A DNA stretch of 64,000 nucleotides from Xanthomonas floridensis (GCF_001642575.1 NZ_LXNG01000006.1:1-64000); one strand, 5' to 3'; shown: positions 25,302-36,820, counted from the first letter of the stretch. The notes: a model not told the origin generated them from the letters alone. Numbers and translations are program-made.

Positions 25302-26597
25302 TCAGCGCTCGACGATCGCCACCACGCCCATGCCGCCGGCGGTGCAGATCGAAATCAGCGCGCGGCCGCCGCCGCGCTCTTCCAGTTGCTTGGCGGCGGT
25401 GGCCACCACACGCGCTCCGGTGGCGGCGAACGGGTGGCCGGTGGCCAGCGACGAACCCAGCGGATTGATCTTGTCCGGATCGATGCGACCCAGCGGCGCC
25501 TCCAGGCCCAGCCGGGTGCGGCAGTAATCCTCGCTTTCCCAGGCGCGCAGCGTGCACAGCACCTGCGCGGCGAAGGCCTCGTGGATTTCGTAGATGTCGA
25601 AGTCCTGCAAGGTCAGGCCCTGGCGCGCCAGCATCTGCGGCACCGCGATGGTCGGCGCCATCAGCAGGCCCTCGCCATGCACGAAATCCACCGCCGACAC
25701 CTGCGCATCGCGCAGATAGGCCATCGGGGTATGGCCATGCGCCAGCGCCCAGGCCTCGCTGGACAGCAGCACTGCGGCGGCGCCATCGGTGAGCGGGGTG
25801 GAATTGGCGGCCGTCAGCGTGCCGCGGCCGGAAGTCTTGTCGAAGGCCGGGCGCAAGGTCGCCAGCTTTTCCAGCGAGGTGTCGGCGCGCAGGATGTTGT
25901 CGCGCGACACGCCGCGGAACGGGGCGATGAGCGAATCGAAGAAACCGCGCTCATAGGCCGCGGCCAACTTGTGGTGCGAGGCCACCGCCCATTCGTCCTG
26001 CGAGTCGCGCGAGATGTTCCATTCCTTGGCCATGTCCTCGCAATGGTCACCCATGCTCTTGCCGGTGCGCGGCTCGGCCACGCCGGGGAATTCGGGCTTG
26101 AGCTCGCTCAGCTTGAAGCCGCGCAGCAACGCCTTGAGTTTGTCGCCGGTGGCCTTGGCACGGTTGGCAGCCATCAGCCGCGCGCGCAATTTCTTGCCAT
26201 AGACGATCGGTACTTCGGAGGTGGTATCCGAGCCGCCGCCGATGCCAGAATCGATCTGCCCCAGCGCGATCTTGTTGGCGATGGTGATCACCGAATCCAG
26301 GCTGGTGCCGCAGGCGCGCTGCAGGGTGATGCCCGGCGTCAGCGGGGACAGGCCGGACGACAGCGCCGCCTCGCGGGCCAGGTTCCAGTCCGAGGAGTGC
26401 TTGATCACCGCTCCCATCGCCACTTCGCCCAATTGCTGGCCATGCAGGCCGAAGCGCTCGACCAGCGCGCCCAGCGTGCGCACCGACATGCCCAGGTTGC
26501 CCACGTCCGCGTATGCGGTGTTCTGACGGCAGAACGGGATACGGACGCCGCCCAGAATGGCGACGGGACGGGCTGCGGGCATCGGTTGACCTGGCAT
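25302..26597 (-). CDS. Acetyl-CoA C-acyltransferase (thiolase, FadI-like)
   Basis: 431 residues from ATG 26597; ATG 26582 is an alternative with a slightly better ribosome site. Thiolase catalytic residues are visible: nucleophilic Cys in QRACGTSLDS (about 93), His in YEIHEAFAAQ (about 335), His in GHPFAATGAR and Cys in CTAGGMGVVA near the C-terminus. The length and the long loop GKSMGDHCEDMAKEW match the long-chain beta-oxidation thiolases of the FadI type. It cleaves 3-ketoacyl-CoA to acetyl-CoA and a shortened acyl-CoA, or runs in reverse. No hydratase/dehydrogenase partner gene is adjacent. The 668-codon reading of this frame runs through the neighbouring promoter and was rejected. Confidence 0.92.
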   Translation of the reverse strand: MPGQPMPAARPVAILGGVRIPFCRQNTAYADVGNLGMSVRTLGALVERFGLHGQQLGEVAMGAVIKHSSDWNLAREAALSSGLSPLTPGITLQRACGTSLDSVITIANKIALGQIDSGIGGGSDTTSEVPIVYGKKLRARLMAANRAKATGDKLKALLRGFKLSELKPEFPGVAEPRTGKSMGDHCEDMAKEWNISRDSQDEWAVASHHKLAAAYERGFFDSLIAPFRGVSRDNILRADTSLEKLATLRPAFDKTSGRGTLTAANSTPLTDGAAAVLLSSEAWALAHGHTPMAYLRDAQVSAVDFVHGEGLLMAPTIAVPQMLARQGLTLQDFDIYEIHEAFAAQVLCTLRAWESEDYCRTRLGLEAPLGRIDPDKINPLGSSLATGHPFAATGARVVATAAKQLEERGGGRALISICTAGGMGVVAIVER

Positions 26598-26685
26598 GGA
26601 GGACTCGGGGACATGGCCTGCACAGGGCCGGCAGGCATAATGGCCGCAGTGTAGCTTCGACCCCGTGATGGGCCAACCGCGAATC

Positions 26686-27570
26686 ATGAGCAAGACCGAA
26701 CACGGCGTGACCGCCATGGGTGTAATGGCGCTGGAATTGACGGGCGGCACCGCCCCCGAGCGCGGCGCCCTGGCGCCCGAGCAAGCCGGCATGCTGGCCG
26801 AACGGATTGGCCGCGACCTGGCGCAGTGGATCCCCGAAGTGCGCGAGCTCGAGCTCAGCGTGGCCATGGCGCACTTCGACCCGGCGGAAGTGCTGCGGCC
26901 GGGCTGGCCGCTGCACCGCCGCCTGGAGGAACTGCATGCCCGCGCCCCGGGCCGCGACCAGGGCCCACGGGTGCTGGCGTTCGGCGCCGATGCGCAGGGC
27001 GAGATTCCGTTGCCGTTCCAGGCCGATGCGCAGCTCACCGGCGGCGGGCTGCGCGTATTGCCGTTCCTGCTCACCGGCGACCCGCAGATCGTGGTCACCG
27101 TGGCCGAGGCGATGGAAGAGGTGCTGTTGGCCCAGGGCATGGCCCAGGCCGACACCGCGCTGCTGGCGCAGGAGAGCTTCGGCGCGCGCATCGAACATGC
27201 CCGGTATCTCACCGCGCACGATCTGGCCGCGATGATGTCGATGCAATACGACAACCAGGGCCTGGCACCGCTGTGGCCGCTGATCGAAGCCGCCCTGCTT
27301 GCGCCCACCAGCGAAGAGTGGCTGGAGCAGGCGCCGGAGCCGGTCCTGCGCTACGTCGATGGCGAAGTGCGCATTGCCCTGTTCGATCCGGCCGGCTGGT
27401 GCGATTACTACGCGCACGACCGCGAACACTGCGAGCGCCTGCGTGGGGTCTACGAACACTTCCTCTCGCGCCAGCGGCAAATGGCCGCAGTGCTGGAGGC
27501 GCACGGGCTACCGGTGCTCTACGTGCATGTGGAGCCGGATCAGGATCCGCGTCAGGCATTGTCTGCATGA
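26686..27570 (+). CDS. Conserved protein of unknown function, paired with a VOC protein
   Basis: 294 residues from ATG 26686 (MSKTEHGVTAMGVMALEL). It is cytoplasmic, acidic and mostly helical, without membrane spans or recognisable catalytic motifs. The sequence GLAPLWPLIEAALLAP and the CDYYAHDREHCERLRGVYEHFLSRQ segment near the C-terminus look conserved-protein-like rather than random. The stop overlaps the start of the following VOC gene in ATGA, so the two are translationally coupled. It is divergent from the thiolase gene with about 90 bp between starts. No family recognised. Confidence 0.75.
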   Translation: MSKTEHGVTAMGVMALELTGGTAPERGALAPEQAGMLAERIGRDLAQWIPEVRELELSVAMAHFDPAEVLRPGWPLHRRLEELHARAPGRDQGPRVLAFGADAQGEIPLPFQADAQLTGGGLRVLPFLLTGDPQIVVTVAEAMEEVLLAQGMAQADTALLAQESFGARIEHARYLTAHDLAAMMSMQYDNQGLAPLWPLIEAALLAPTSEEWLEQAPEPVLRYVDGEVRIALFDPAGWCDYYAHDREHCERLRGVYEHFLSRQRQMAAVLEAHGLPVLYVHVEPDQDPRQALSA

Positions 27571-28004
27571 GCACCCCGCCGGTGTCCGCGGCCCCCGCGT
27601 TAGAGGGCGTGCTGGAGACCGGCGTGTATGTGGCAGAGCTGGAGCGCGCCTGCGCGTTTTACGCGCGCGTACTTGGCCTGCAACCGATGCACCGCGATGC
27701 GCGCATGGCCGCGTATGCGATTGCGCCCGGCCAGGTGTTGCTACTGTTCCTGCAGGGAAGTACGTCGGGCACGGTGACACTGCCGGGCGGGACGATTCCG
27801 CCACACGACGGCAGCGGGCGCGCCCACTACGCATTGGCGATCGCCACTGATGCATTGACCGATTGGGAAGCGCATTTGCAGGCCTGCGGCGTGTCGATCG
27901 AAGGCCGCACGCAATGGCCCGGTGGCGGACAGAGCATTTACTTCCGCGATCCCGATGCGCACTTGCTGGAACTGGCAACGCCGGGTCTTTGGCCAAATTA
28001 CTGA
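27567..28004 (+). CDS. VOC (glyoxalase/bleomycin-resistance fold) protein
   Basis: 145 residues. The VOC fold is seen as two beta-alpha-beta-beta-beta halves: LETGVYVAELERACAFYARVLGL, then AHYALAIATDALTDWEAHLQACGV and the final FRDPDAHLLELATPG. The usual metal ligands of the second half, His in RAHYALAI and Glu in LLELAT, are present. Substrate unknown: glyoxalase, dioxygenase or drug-binding roles all occur in this fold. It overlaps the preceding unknown gene by 4 bp. Confidence 0.85.
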   Translation: MSTPPVSAAPALEGVLETGVYVAELERACAFYARVLGLQPMHRDARMAAYAIAPGQVLLLFLQGSTSGTVTLPGGTIPPHDGSGRAHYALAIATDALTDWEAHLQACGVSIEGRTQWPGGGQSIYFRDPDAHLLELATPGLWPNY

Positions 28005-28432
28005 CCGCGGTTGGCAACATCACGCATCGCAATGCGACCCGCTGGTCCCCGGATCTACGTATCAGTGCTACGTGATGGTTACAACATCATTCTCTACCCA
28101 GTTGAAGATTGTTTGCTGGGTGTGGCTGCTCCAGCGCGTATCCATGGGTATATACGGTTGATGCCGCAGCCGTCACGCGCTGACGCATCAAACTCGGGGT
28201 TAGCGCCTCAATGTACGATCCGCCAACGCATCTTTCGCTGAGAAGCGCTGCCACGTCCTAGCAGCATCAGCTGCTTTAAAAAACCGTAAGCCGCATGCGG
28301 CCTTTCTTGCCAGCAAATCATTATGTCCGGTGGAGTAGAGCGCACCGTCGCCCGCCACGCAGATGCTTACCGTAACCGTGTGCATTCCAAACACAGACGC
28401 GACGGCGATCGAACACCGCCGCGTCCATGCAC
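28005..28432. other. Intergenic region with two hairpins, no supported gene
   Basis: 428 bp of lower GC than its neighbours between two convergent genes. AGCAGC-ATCA-GCTGCT at 28261-28276 followed by TTT could be a weak terminator. GCCGCATGCGGC at 28291-28302 is a perfect 12-bp palindrome. Short readings exist, none convincing. Confidence 0.5.
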
Positions 28433-29080
28433 TTACTTGGTGGCAGCCTGCGCGTTGTCGGTGGTGATCACGCCGCAAGCCAGACGGCCACCCGCATTGC
28501 CGGTAGGCTGGGTTTTGTAGTCGTCGGCGTCGGCATGCACGATCACGGCATGGCCGGCGATATCGAACTGGTCGGCCTTGCCGAGATTGACGTTGCTCGA
28601 TACCGGTCCGTCGATGCTGGCATTGCCTTGGGCGTCGGCGGTGATGTTGGGCATGTCGCCGCCGTGATGCGGGTCGGCGCTGACGTTGCCATGGTCGGAT
28701 TGGGCCGGATTGAAGTGTCCGCCGGCACTGCTGCCATCCGGCGCGCTGCAGTCGCCCTTTTCATGGATATGGAAGCCATGTTCGCTGTTGGGCTTCAGCC
28801 CGCTGAGCTGACCGGTAACGCGCAGCGCCCCGTCTACGGTCTTGAAGGTTACCGTGCCCTTGACCTCATTGCCCTTGGTCGGCTTGAGTTCGGCGGTGGC
28901 CGTCGTGGTGGCCGCCGCTTCGGTGACCATGGAGGCGGCATGCTCGCCACCATGCGCCGTTTCGGCAGGCGTGCCCGCCTGCGGCGCGGGGGCGGGATCG
29001 GCCGGTGCGGGCTCCTCGCGCTTGCATGCGGTCAATGCCAGGGCGGTAGCCAGAAACAACGTGGTGGGAAGAATACGCAT
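28433..29080 (-). CDS. sodC: Cu/Zn superoxide dismutase, lipoprotein form (copy 1)
   Basis: 215 residues. A lipoprotein signal ends LTAC (Cys19), followed by a long flexible Ala/Pro/Glu-rich tether with a His-bearing segment. The SOD domain shows the copper/zinc ligands: FHIHEKGDCSAPDG, GGHFNP, HGNVSADPHHGGDMPN and VIVHADADDY. The disulfide cysteines are in GDCSAP and RLACGV. It dismutates superoxide outside the cytoplasm, probably anchored to the outer membrane. The paralogous sodC lies 46 bp upstream on the same strand. Confidence 0.95.
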   Translation of the reverse strand: MRILPTTLFLATALALTACKREEPAPADPAPAPQAGTPAETAHGGEHAASMVTEAAATTTATAELKPTKGNEVKGTVTFKTVDGALRVTGQLSGLKPNSEHGFHIHEKGDCSAPDGSSAGGHFNPAQSDHGNVSADPHHGGDMPNITADAQGNASIDGPVSSNVNLGKADQFDIAGHAVIVHADADDYKTQPTGNAGGRLACGVITTDNAQAATK

Positions 29081-29126
29081 GGAAAGCTCCTGTAGAGACC
29101 GCGGATACGGCCATGGATGCCCCGAC

Positions 29127-29735
29127 TCAGGGCTGCGAAGGGGCTGAACGCCACTGGGTGACGCGAATGACGCCGCAGGCTAGCCGTGCGCCGGCATTGC
29201 CGCTGGGCTGGCTGCGGTAATCGTCGGCATCGGCATGCACGACCAGGGCCTTGCCGACCACGTCGCTGGGCGCGCCGTCGCCCAGGCTGATGCCGGAGAG
29301 AATCATGTCCAGATGCGCGACGCCGTCGGCATCGGCGCGCAGGTTGTCCATGTCGCCCAGGTGATGCGCGCCGTTACCGGCCCGCCCGTGCGGCGCCCCG
29401 GCAGGATTGAAATGCGCACCGGCGCTGCTGGCATCGGCGGCGCTGCAATCGCCGCGCTCATGGACATGGAAGCCGGCGACCGCGCCGGCACGCAGCCCGC
29501 CGACTGTGCCGGTGATACGGATGCCCTGCAACGCAGGCACCAACACTACCCGGCCGCTGACCAGACTGCCCGATGCCGAGGCCAAGGCGGCTTCGGCCTG
29601 TTGCACCGGGCGCACCGGCACGACACGCGCAGCCGGCGGCGGCGGCGGCGGCGTGGGAGGCGCCGGTGGCGTGCTGCTGCAGGCGGCCAGCGCCAGAGCG
29701 GTGAGGGCAACGATCGTGGACGACCGGTAACGCAT
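29127..29735 (-). CDS. sodC: Cu/Zn superoxide dismutase, lipoprotein form (copy 2)
   Basis: 202 residues. The lipoprotein signal ends LAAC (Cys19), then comes a run of prolines as a tether. The catalytic ligands are complete (FHVHERGDC, GAHFNP, HHLGDMDN, VVHADADDY). It differs from the neighbouring copy in its linker and in loops around the active site, so the pair is an old duplication rather than a recent one. Both are on the minus strand with 46 bp between them and may be co-transcribed. Confidence 0.95.
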   Translation of the reverse strand: MRYRSSTIVALTALALAACSSTPPAPPTPPPPPPAARVVPVRPVQQAEAALASASGSLVSGRVVLVPALQGIRITGTVGGLRAGAVAGFHVHERGDCSAADASSAGAHFNPAGAPHGRAGNGAHHLGDMDNLRADADGVAHLDMILSGISLGDGAPSDVVGKALVVHADADDYRSQPSGNAGARLACGVIRVTQWRSAPSQP

Positions 29736-30541
29736 CGAGCTGTTCTCCTGATCAGGTTGGGAACCTATGCGGGTGCATGTTCACGTGTCATGAAATGCAC
29801 CTGCGGACGCGCCGAAGTTTACGGGGTTGGCCTGGGTGGTCGGTGTTGCTGATGCTGGCGGCGGTTCGCGCGATGCAGGATGCGGCGACACTGCGATCTG
29901 GCGGCGTTTGACGCGTCGCCTGAAGAGTGACCGCGGGCGGCAGATGGACGGATGCGTGGTGTTCGTCGGTCGTCGGTCGTCTGTTGGTGTTGGTGTTGGT
30001 GTTGGTGTTTGTGCTGGTTCTGGTGCTGGTCTGAGTTTGGCGCCAGGCGTTCTTGGCGGCCGACTGTTGCTTGGCACAGGGACCCTCACCCCACCCCGCT
30101 TCCGCGCCCCCTGCCCGCACTTGCGGCGCGGGCGCTCCAAGTCACGCGCGCCAATGACGCGCAAGCTGCGCCTTCTCGCCTCGCAGGGAGAAGGGCTCGA
30201 CGCCGGATGGGGTCTGATATGCGATCGCGGTAAGCCTGTCCCACGCCCCGCAGTTGTCCTTCTCCCCTCGGCACATTGTTCTCCTTTATGGGGAGAAGCT
30301 GCCCCGCAGGGGCGGATGAGGGGACGGGCGACGCTGGTGGAGCTTGAGTGCACGAAGGCTTCGCCCGGTACCCTCACCCCTGGGCTGCACAGGGTCTAAT
30401 GCGCTACTGCGGCCTGCATCGCGTTCGCTGCCTCTTCTCCCGCAGGCAAACGATGGCGCGCAGCGTCCGATGGCGCTTTAGGCACCTGACAGTACCGGCA
30501 GTGACAAGCGCGCTGCCACGCGCCTGCAGACATGTTCGATA
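29736..30541. repeat. Long intergenic region with dispersed and simple repeats
   Basis: 806 bp without a supported gene. A TTGGTG-type hexamer tract lies at about 29985-30035. At about 30080-30390 is a composite element containing CTTCTCCC/GGGAGAAG inverted segments, GGCGGATGAGGGG, and GACGCTGGTGGA followed by GAAGGCTTCG. The same pieces recur at 60395-60505. Readings on both strands are low-complexity Arg/Pro strings and were judged spurious. Confidence 0.7.
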
Positions 30542-31961
<1,420 letters not shown>

Positions 31962-31969
<8 letters not shown>

Positions 31970-33017
31970 GCAGATGCTCCTTGTCGTGATCGCCGGCCAG
32001 CTCGGGCAGCAGCAGGGTGAAAACGGTATGGCCCGGACGCGAGCGGTAGGTCAGGGTGCCGTGGTGTTCGCGCGAGACCTGCTGGGCCAGCGCCAGGCCC
32101 AGCCCGCTGCCTTCGGCGCGGCCGCTGACCAGCGGCAGGAACAGGTGTTCGGCCAGTTCTTCCGGCACGCCACCGCCGTCGTCGATGATCTCCAGCCGCA
32201 GCGACATCGCATGCACGCGGTCGCGGATGCGCTGGCCGTGTTCGACGCGGGTGCGCAGGGTTACCCGGGTGGCGCCGGCCTGGAAGGCATTGCGCACCAG
32301 GTTCCACACCGCCTGGGTGAGCCGGTCCACATCGCCGAGGATGTCCGGAATGCTGGGGTCGTAGTCGCGTTGTACCTGCACCGACCAGCCACCCTCGGCC
32401 TCGGCCAGGCGCAGCACCCGCTCGAGTACCACGTGGATGTTGAGGCGGTCGTGCGGGCGCAAGGGCGAGGGCGAAAGCAGGCGTTCGAGCAAGGTGTTGA
32501 GGCGTTCGATCTCGGTACCGATCAATTCGATCAGCTCACGTTCGTCCTCGTCGCGGCCGCCCGAGCGGCGCGCCAGCAGCTGGGCGGCCCCCTTCAGGCC
32601 GGCCAACGGGTTACGCAGTTCGTGTGCCAGGCCCTTGAGCGCAGCGCTGAGGGCATTGGGCAGGGCATGGGTGGGGTCGAGCGCAGGAAATTCGTCGACC
32701 GGATGGGTCTCCAGCAACCAGCCACCGTCGTCCAGCCGCGACAGCCAGCCTTCGGCAAAACGCGGAGCGTCGTTGGGCAGGCCCAACGCCAGCCGATGCA
32801 GGCGCAGCACGTCGCGTTCGTCGTTGAGCAGGAAGCGGGCCAATGCTTCGCCCTGCACTTCCAGGGCGGCCAGCGGTTGATCGACCAGACGCCGTGCGCT
32901 GACGCCGAGCCAGCGCGCGAAGGCCGGATTGACGCCCAGCACGCGGCCCTCGCGGTCGGCCCAGGCCACCGGGGTACCCAGGCTGTCGAGCGACGGGATG
33001 GAGGTCGTCATCCGCAT
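31962..33017 (-). CDS. ntrB: Nitrogen regulation sensor kinase NtrB
   Basis: 351 residues, soluble, with a PAS-like N-terminal domain and no membrane helices. The H box is LAHELRNPLAGLKGAAQLL, and the HATPase region shows VWNLVRNAFQAGA and GSGLGLALAQQ. NtrB phosphorylates or dephosphorylates NtrC according to PII state. ATG 33017 and ATG 33011 are both possible starts. It is co-transcribed with ntrC, with coding overlap of 8 bp. Confidence 0.95.
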
Positions 33018-33253
33018 TGCACCAATTTAGTGCAAGCAGCATCGGCGTGCGCGGATGGCGCGCCAAACGAAGCTTGCGTTGAAGACGGTTGCCAGGCCGG
33101 TCGGCGGTGAGCTGCTCCGACCCGACGCGCATCCGCGCCGACAGTGACGGGCGAGGGGCTGGTCATGCAGGCACCTTGGCAGTGGATCCGCAGCACCACC
33201 GGCCGCGGAAGAAACCGACCCGGCACAGGCCGCGCCGGCCGGGTCGTTACGCC

Positions 33254-33277
33254 ACCCGCGGCGATGTCGCCGCGGGT
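33254..33277 (-). terminator. GC-rich hairpin after amtB
   Basis: A perfect 11-bp stem (ACCCGCGGCGA / TCGCCGCGGGT) with a two-base loop, 9 bp past the amtB stop codon. A second inverted pair (CGACCCGGC / GCCGGGTCG, about 33215-33246) follows. Neither has a T-run, so this may act with Rho or as an mRNA stabiliser. Confidence 0.55.
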
Positions 33278-33285
33278 GTGCATGC

Positions 33286-34728
33286 TCAGGACTCGTACGC
33301 GGCTTCGCCGTGCGAGGTGATGTCCAACCCCTCGCGCTCGGCTTCTTCGGTGACACGCAGGCCGAACACCAGCTTGGCCACCAGGAACCCGACCACCGAC
33401 ACCACGCCGATCCAGCCCACGGTGATGCCCACGCCCAGGGTCTGGATACCGACCTGGTGCACGATGTCGTAATCGCCGCCCTTCTGGCCGCCCAGCGAGG
33501 CCGCCGAGAAGACGCCGGTGAGGATCGCGCCGATGATGCCGCCCAGGCCATGCACGCCGAACACGTCCAGGCTGTCGTCGGCACCAAGCAGGCGTTTCAG
33601 GCCGGTGACGCCCCACACGCACAGCACGCCGGCAGCCAAACCAATGACGATGGCGCCGAACGGGCCCACCGTGCCGCAGGCCGGGGTGATGCCGACCAGG
33701 CCGGCGACCATGCCCGAGGCCACGCCCAGGGCGGAGGACTTGCCCTTGATGATCTTCTCGGTGAGCGACCAGCCCAGGATGGCGGCCGCGGTGGCCAGCA
33801 AGGTGTTGAGGAAGGCCAGCGCCGCACCGGCATTGGCTTCCAGGTTGGAACCGGCGTTGAAGCCGAACCAGCCCACCCACAGCAACGAGGCACCCACGAA
33901 GGTCAGGGTCACGTTGTGCGGCTTGATCGCCTCACGCCCGAGCCCGGCGCGCTTGCCGACGAAGTAGGCGCCGACCAGGCCGGCGATACCGGCGTTGATG
34001 TGCACCACGGTGCCGCCGGCGAAATCCAGCGCGCTCAGACCGAACAGGTACCCGCCGGTGGCCCACACCATGTGCGCCAGCGGCAGGTAGCCGAAGGTGA
34101 ACCAGATCACCGAGAACAGCAGCACCGCGGCGAACTTCACGCGCTCGGCGAAGGCACCGACGATCAGCGCGCCGGTGATGCCCGCAAAGGTGGCCTGGAA
34201 GGCGACGAACACGTATTCCGGCAGGCTCACGCCCTTGGTGAAGGTGGCCGACAACGTGTCGATGGTGACCCCCTTGAGCAGCGCCTTGTCCAGATTGCCG
34301 ATCCACGCGCCTTCGCCCGAGAACGCCAGGCTATAGCCATACAGCACCCACAGGATGGTCAGCAGCGAAAAGACTGTAGCGACCTGGATCAGCACCGACA
34401 GCACGTTCTTGGCGCGCACCATGCCGCCGTAGAACAGCGCCAGGCCCGGCACCACCATCATCAGCACCAGCAGGGTGGAGGTCAGCATCCAGGCGACGTC
34501 GCCCTTGTTGACCACCGGTGCGGCCTCGGCGGCCGCGACCGGCGCCGGTGGCGGTTGCGCGGACGGCAACGGCTCGGTGGTAACCGGCTCGGTCGGCAAC
34601 GGGGTGACCTGCGCACCGGACTGCGCCTGCGCGCTGCCCATGCCGCCCACCATCAGCGCGCTGAACAGCATCAGCATGCACACGCTGTAGAACCGGGCTT
34701 TCCACCCGGCAAAAAGAGCTGTCTTCAT
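33286..34728 (-). CDS. amtB: Ammonium transporter AmtB
   Basis: 480 residues from ATG 34728. It has a signal sequence (to about residue 35, ending AQAQ), a Pro-rich stretch and eleven membrane spans of the Amt/Rh fold. Conserved family segments include ALFYGGMVRAKNVLS, the pore-lining FAGGTVVHINAG with the first twin histidine, and DDSLDVFGVHGLGG with the second. AmtB conducts ammonia and ammonium and is blocked by the PII protein GlnK, encoded immediately upstream. Confidence 0.95.
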   Translation of the reverse strand: MKTALFAGWKARFYSVCMLMLFSALMVGGMGSAQAQSGAQVTPLPTEPVTTEPLPSAQPPPAPVAAAEAAPVVNKGDVAWMLTSTLLVLMMVVPGLALFYGGMVRAKNVLSVLIQVATVFSLLTILWVLYGYSLAFSGEGAWIGNLDKALLKGVTIDTLSATFTKGVSLPEYVFVAFQATFAGITGALIVGAFAERVKFAAVLLFSVIWFTFGYLPLAHMVWATGGYLFGLSALDFAGGTVVHINAGIAGLVGAYFVGKRAGLGREAIKPHNVTLTFVGASLLWVGWFGFNAGSNLEANAGAALAFLNTLLATAAAILGWSLTEKIIKGKSSALGVASGMVAGLVGITPACGTVGPFGAIVIGLAAGVLCVWGVTGLKRLLGADDSLDVFGVHGLGGIIGAILTGVFSAASLGGQKGGDYDIVHQVGIQTLGVGITVGWIGVVSVVGFLVAKLVFGLRVTEEAEREGLDITSHGEAAYES

Positions 34729-34750
34729 ACGAACTCCGGAGGGGGTGGAC

Positions 34751-35143
<393 letters not shown>

Positions 35144-35311
35144 TCATTCACCTGGATGCCAACCCCGGCATCCAATCGTTCGCAGAACGCGCAGACCTCG
35201 GCCGATGCCATGCATCCGCCTCGTGGGAGAGGTCAGGCCCGCGCGGTGCGAACGGTGTGCTCTCTCGTACCCCCGGGCTCCCCGGCGGTGCCAGGGAGCC
35301 ATCGAACATGT

Positions 35312-35355
35312 GCGGCGATGGCGGAGGTGGGAGGGGGGGCCTCCGCCATCGCCGC
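35312..35355. terminator. 16-bp stem hairpin between glnA and glnK
   Basis: GCGGCGATGGCGGAGG (35312-35327) pairs perfectly with CCTCCGCCATCGCCGC (35340-35355) over a 12-base G-rich loop. It begins 8 bp past the glnA stop on the minus strand and has no T-run. It may partly separate glnA from glnK-amtB transcription or protect the glnA mRNA end. Confidence 0.65.
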
Positions 35356-35363
35356 GGTGGAAC

Positions 35364-36773
35364 TCAGTTGCCGTAGTACAGCTGGTATTCCAGCGGGTGC
35401 GTTGCAGCGCGGAACTTGGTGACTTCCTGCATCTTCAGCGCGATGTAGCCGTCGATGAAGTCGTCGCTCATCACGCCACCGGCCTTGAGGAACTCGCGGT
35501 CCTGGTCCAGCGCTTCCAGCGCCTGGTCCAGGCTGGAGCAGACCTGCGGGATCAGCTTCTCTTCTTCCGGCGGCAGGTCGTACAGGTCCTTGTCGCTGGG
35601 TGCGCCCGGGTCGATCTGGTTCTTGATGCCGTCCAGGCCGGCCATCATCAGCGCGGTGAAGGTCAGGTAGCCGGACTGCAACGGATCGGGGAAGCGCATT
35701 TCGATACGGCGCGCCTTCGGATTGGTGACCCACGGAATGCGGCACGAGGCCGAGCGGTTACGCGCCGAGTAGGCCAGCATCACCGGTGCTTCGAAGCCCG
35801 GCACCAGGCGCTTGTAGCTGTTGGTGCCGGAGTTGGCGAACGCGTTGATCGCACGGGCGTGCTTGAAGATGCCGCCGATGTACCACAGCGCCAGCTGCGA
35901 CAGGCCGCCGTAGCCGTCGCCGGAGAACAGGTTGGTGCCGCCCTTGGTCAGCGACTGGTGCACGTGCATGCCGCTGCCGTTGTCGCCGACGATGGGCTTG
36001 GGCATGAAGGTGGCGGTCTTGCCGTTGCGGTAGGCGACGTTCTTGATGATGTACTTCATCGTCAGCAGCTCGTCGGCCTTTTGCACCAGCGAGGAGAACT
36101 TGGTGCCGATCTCGCACTGGCCGGCGGTGGCCACCTCGTGGTGGTGCACCTCGGTCTCGATGCCGACCTGCTCCAGGGTCTTGATCATTTCCGCACGCAG
36201 GTCGTGCAGGGTGTCGGTCGGCGGAACCGGGAAGTAGCCGCCCTTCACGCCCGGGCGGTAGCCGCTGTTGCCGCCGTCATACTTGGCGCCTGTGTTCCAG
36301 GCCGCTTCTTCAGAACCCACCTGGAAGAAGGTGTGGCCCATGTCGTTGGCAAAGCGCACCGAATCGAAGATGAAAAATTCCGGCTCTGGGCCGAAGAAGG
36401 CCTGGTCGGCGATGCCGGAGGACTTCAGATAGGCCTCGGCGCGCTTGGCGATACCGCGCGGGTCGCGCACGTAGCTCTGCATGGTGGCCGGGTCGAGGAT
36501 GTCGCAGGTCAGCACCACGGTCGGATCGGCGAAGAACGGATCCAGGTAGGCGGTACCGGCGTCCGGCAGCAGCACCATGTCCGATTCGTTGATGCCCTTC
36601 CAACCCGCGATGGAGCTGCCATCGAACATCTTGCCTTCTTCGAACAACGCCGGCTCGATGATGTTGGCCGGAAAGGTCACGTGCTGCTGCACGCCACGCA
36701 TATCGACGAAGCGCAGGTCGACGAACTCGACCTTGTTGTCCTTGATCAGCTTTTCAACATTTTCCACGGACAT
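35364..36773 (-). CDS. glnA: Glutamine synthetase type I
   Basis: 469 residues, standard for GSI-beta. Visible features: [11 protein letters not shown] near residue 50, ATP-binding and metal segments ([21 protein letters not shown]) and the adenylylation site Tyr in DLYDLPPEE near residue 397. It condenses glutamate and ammonia to glutamine. A -24/-12 promoter and two NtrC-like sites lie upstream, so transcription should rise with nitrogen limitation; enzyme activity is probably also controlled by adenylylation. Confidence 0.97.
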   Translation of the reverse strand: MSVENVEKLIKDNKVEFVDLRFVDMRGVQQHVTFPANIIEPALFEEGKMFDGSSIAGWKGINESDMVLLPDAGTAYLDPFFADPTVVLTCDILDPATMQSYVRDPRGIAKRAEAYLKSSGIADQAFFGPEPEFFIFDSVRFANDMGHTFFQVGSEEAAWNTGAKYDGGNSGYRPGVKGGYFPVPPTDTLHDLRAEMIKTLEQVGIETEVHHHEVATAGQCEIGTKFSSLVQKADELLTMKYIIKNVAYRNGKTATFMPKPIVGDNGSGMHVHQSLTKGGTNLFSGDGYGGLSQLALWYIGGIFKHARAINAFANSGTNSYKRLVPGFEAPVMLAYSARNRSASCRIPWVTNPKARRIEMRFPDPLQSGYLTFTALMMAGLDGIKNQIDPGAPSDKDLYDLPPEEEKLIPQVCSSLDQALEALDQDREFLKAGGVMSDDFIDGYIALKMQEVTKFRAATHPLEYQLYYGN

Positions 36774-36820
36774 CGGAAGAAACCTCGGATTGGAGTGAAG
36801 TGGCTCGTGGGCGGTAGTAC

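Noticed and set aside
29781..30377. 198-codon minus-strand reading in the 29.7-30.5 kb gap
   Set aside because: It crosses simple repeats and the dispersed element, giving a Pro/Arg/Thr-rich low-complexity string.
35279..35292. Sigma-54 promoter before glnK
   Set aside because: A TGGCAC box exists on the minus strand but the -12 GC is not at the required 10-base spacing.
35312..35355. Classical Rho-independent terminator after glnA
   Set aside because: The hairpin is strong but no T-run follows in either direction; it is kept only as a hairpin of uncertain role.
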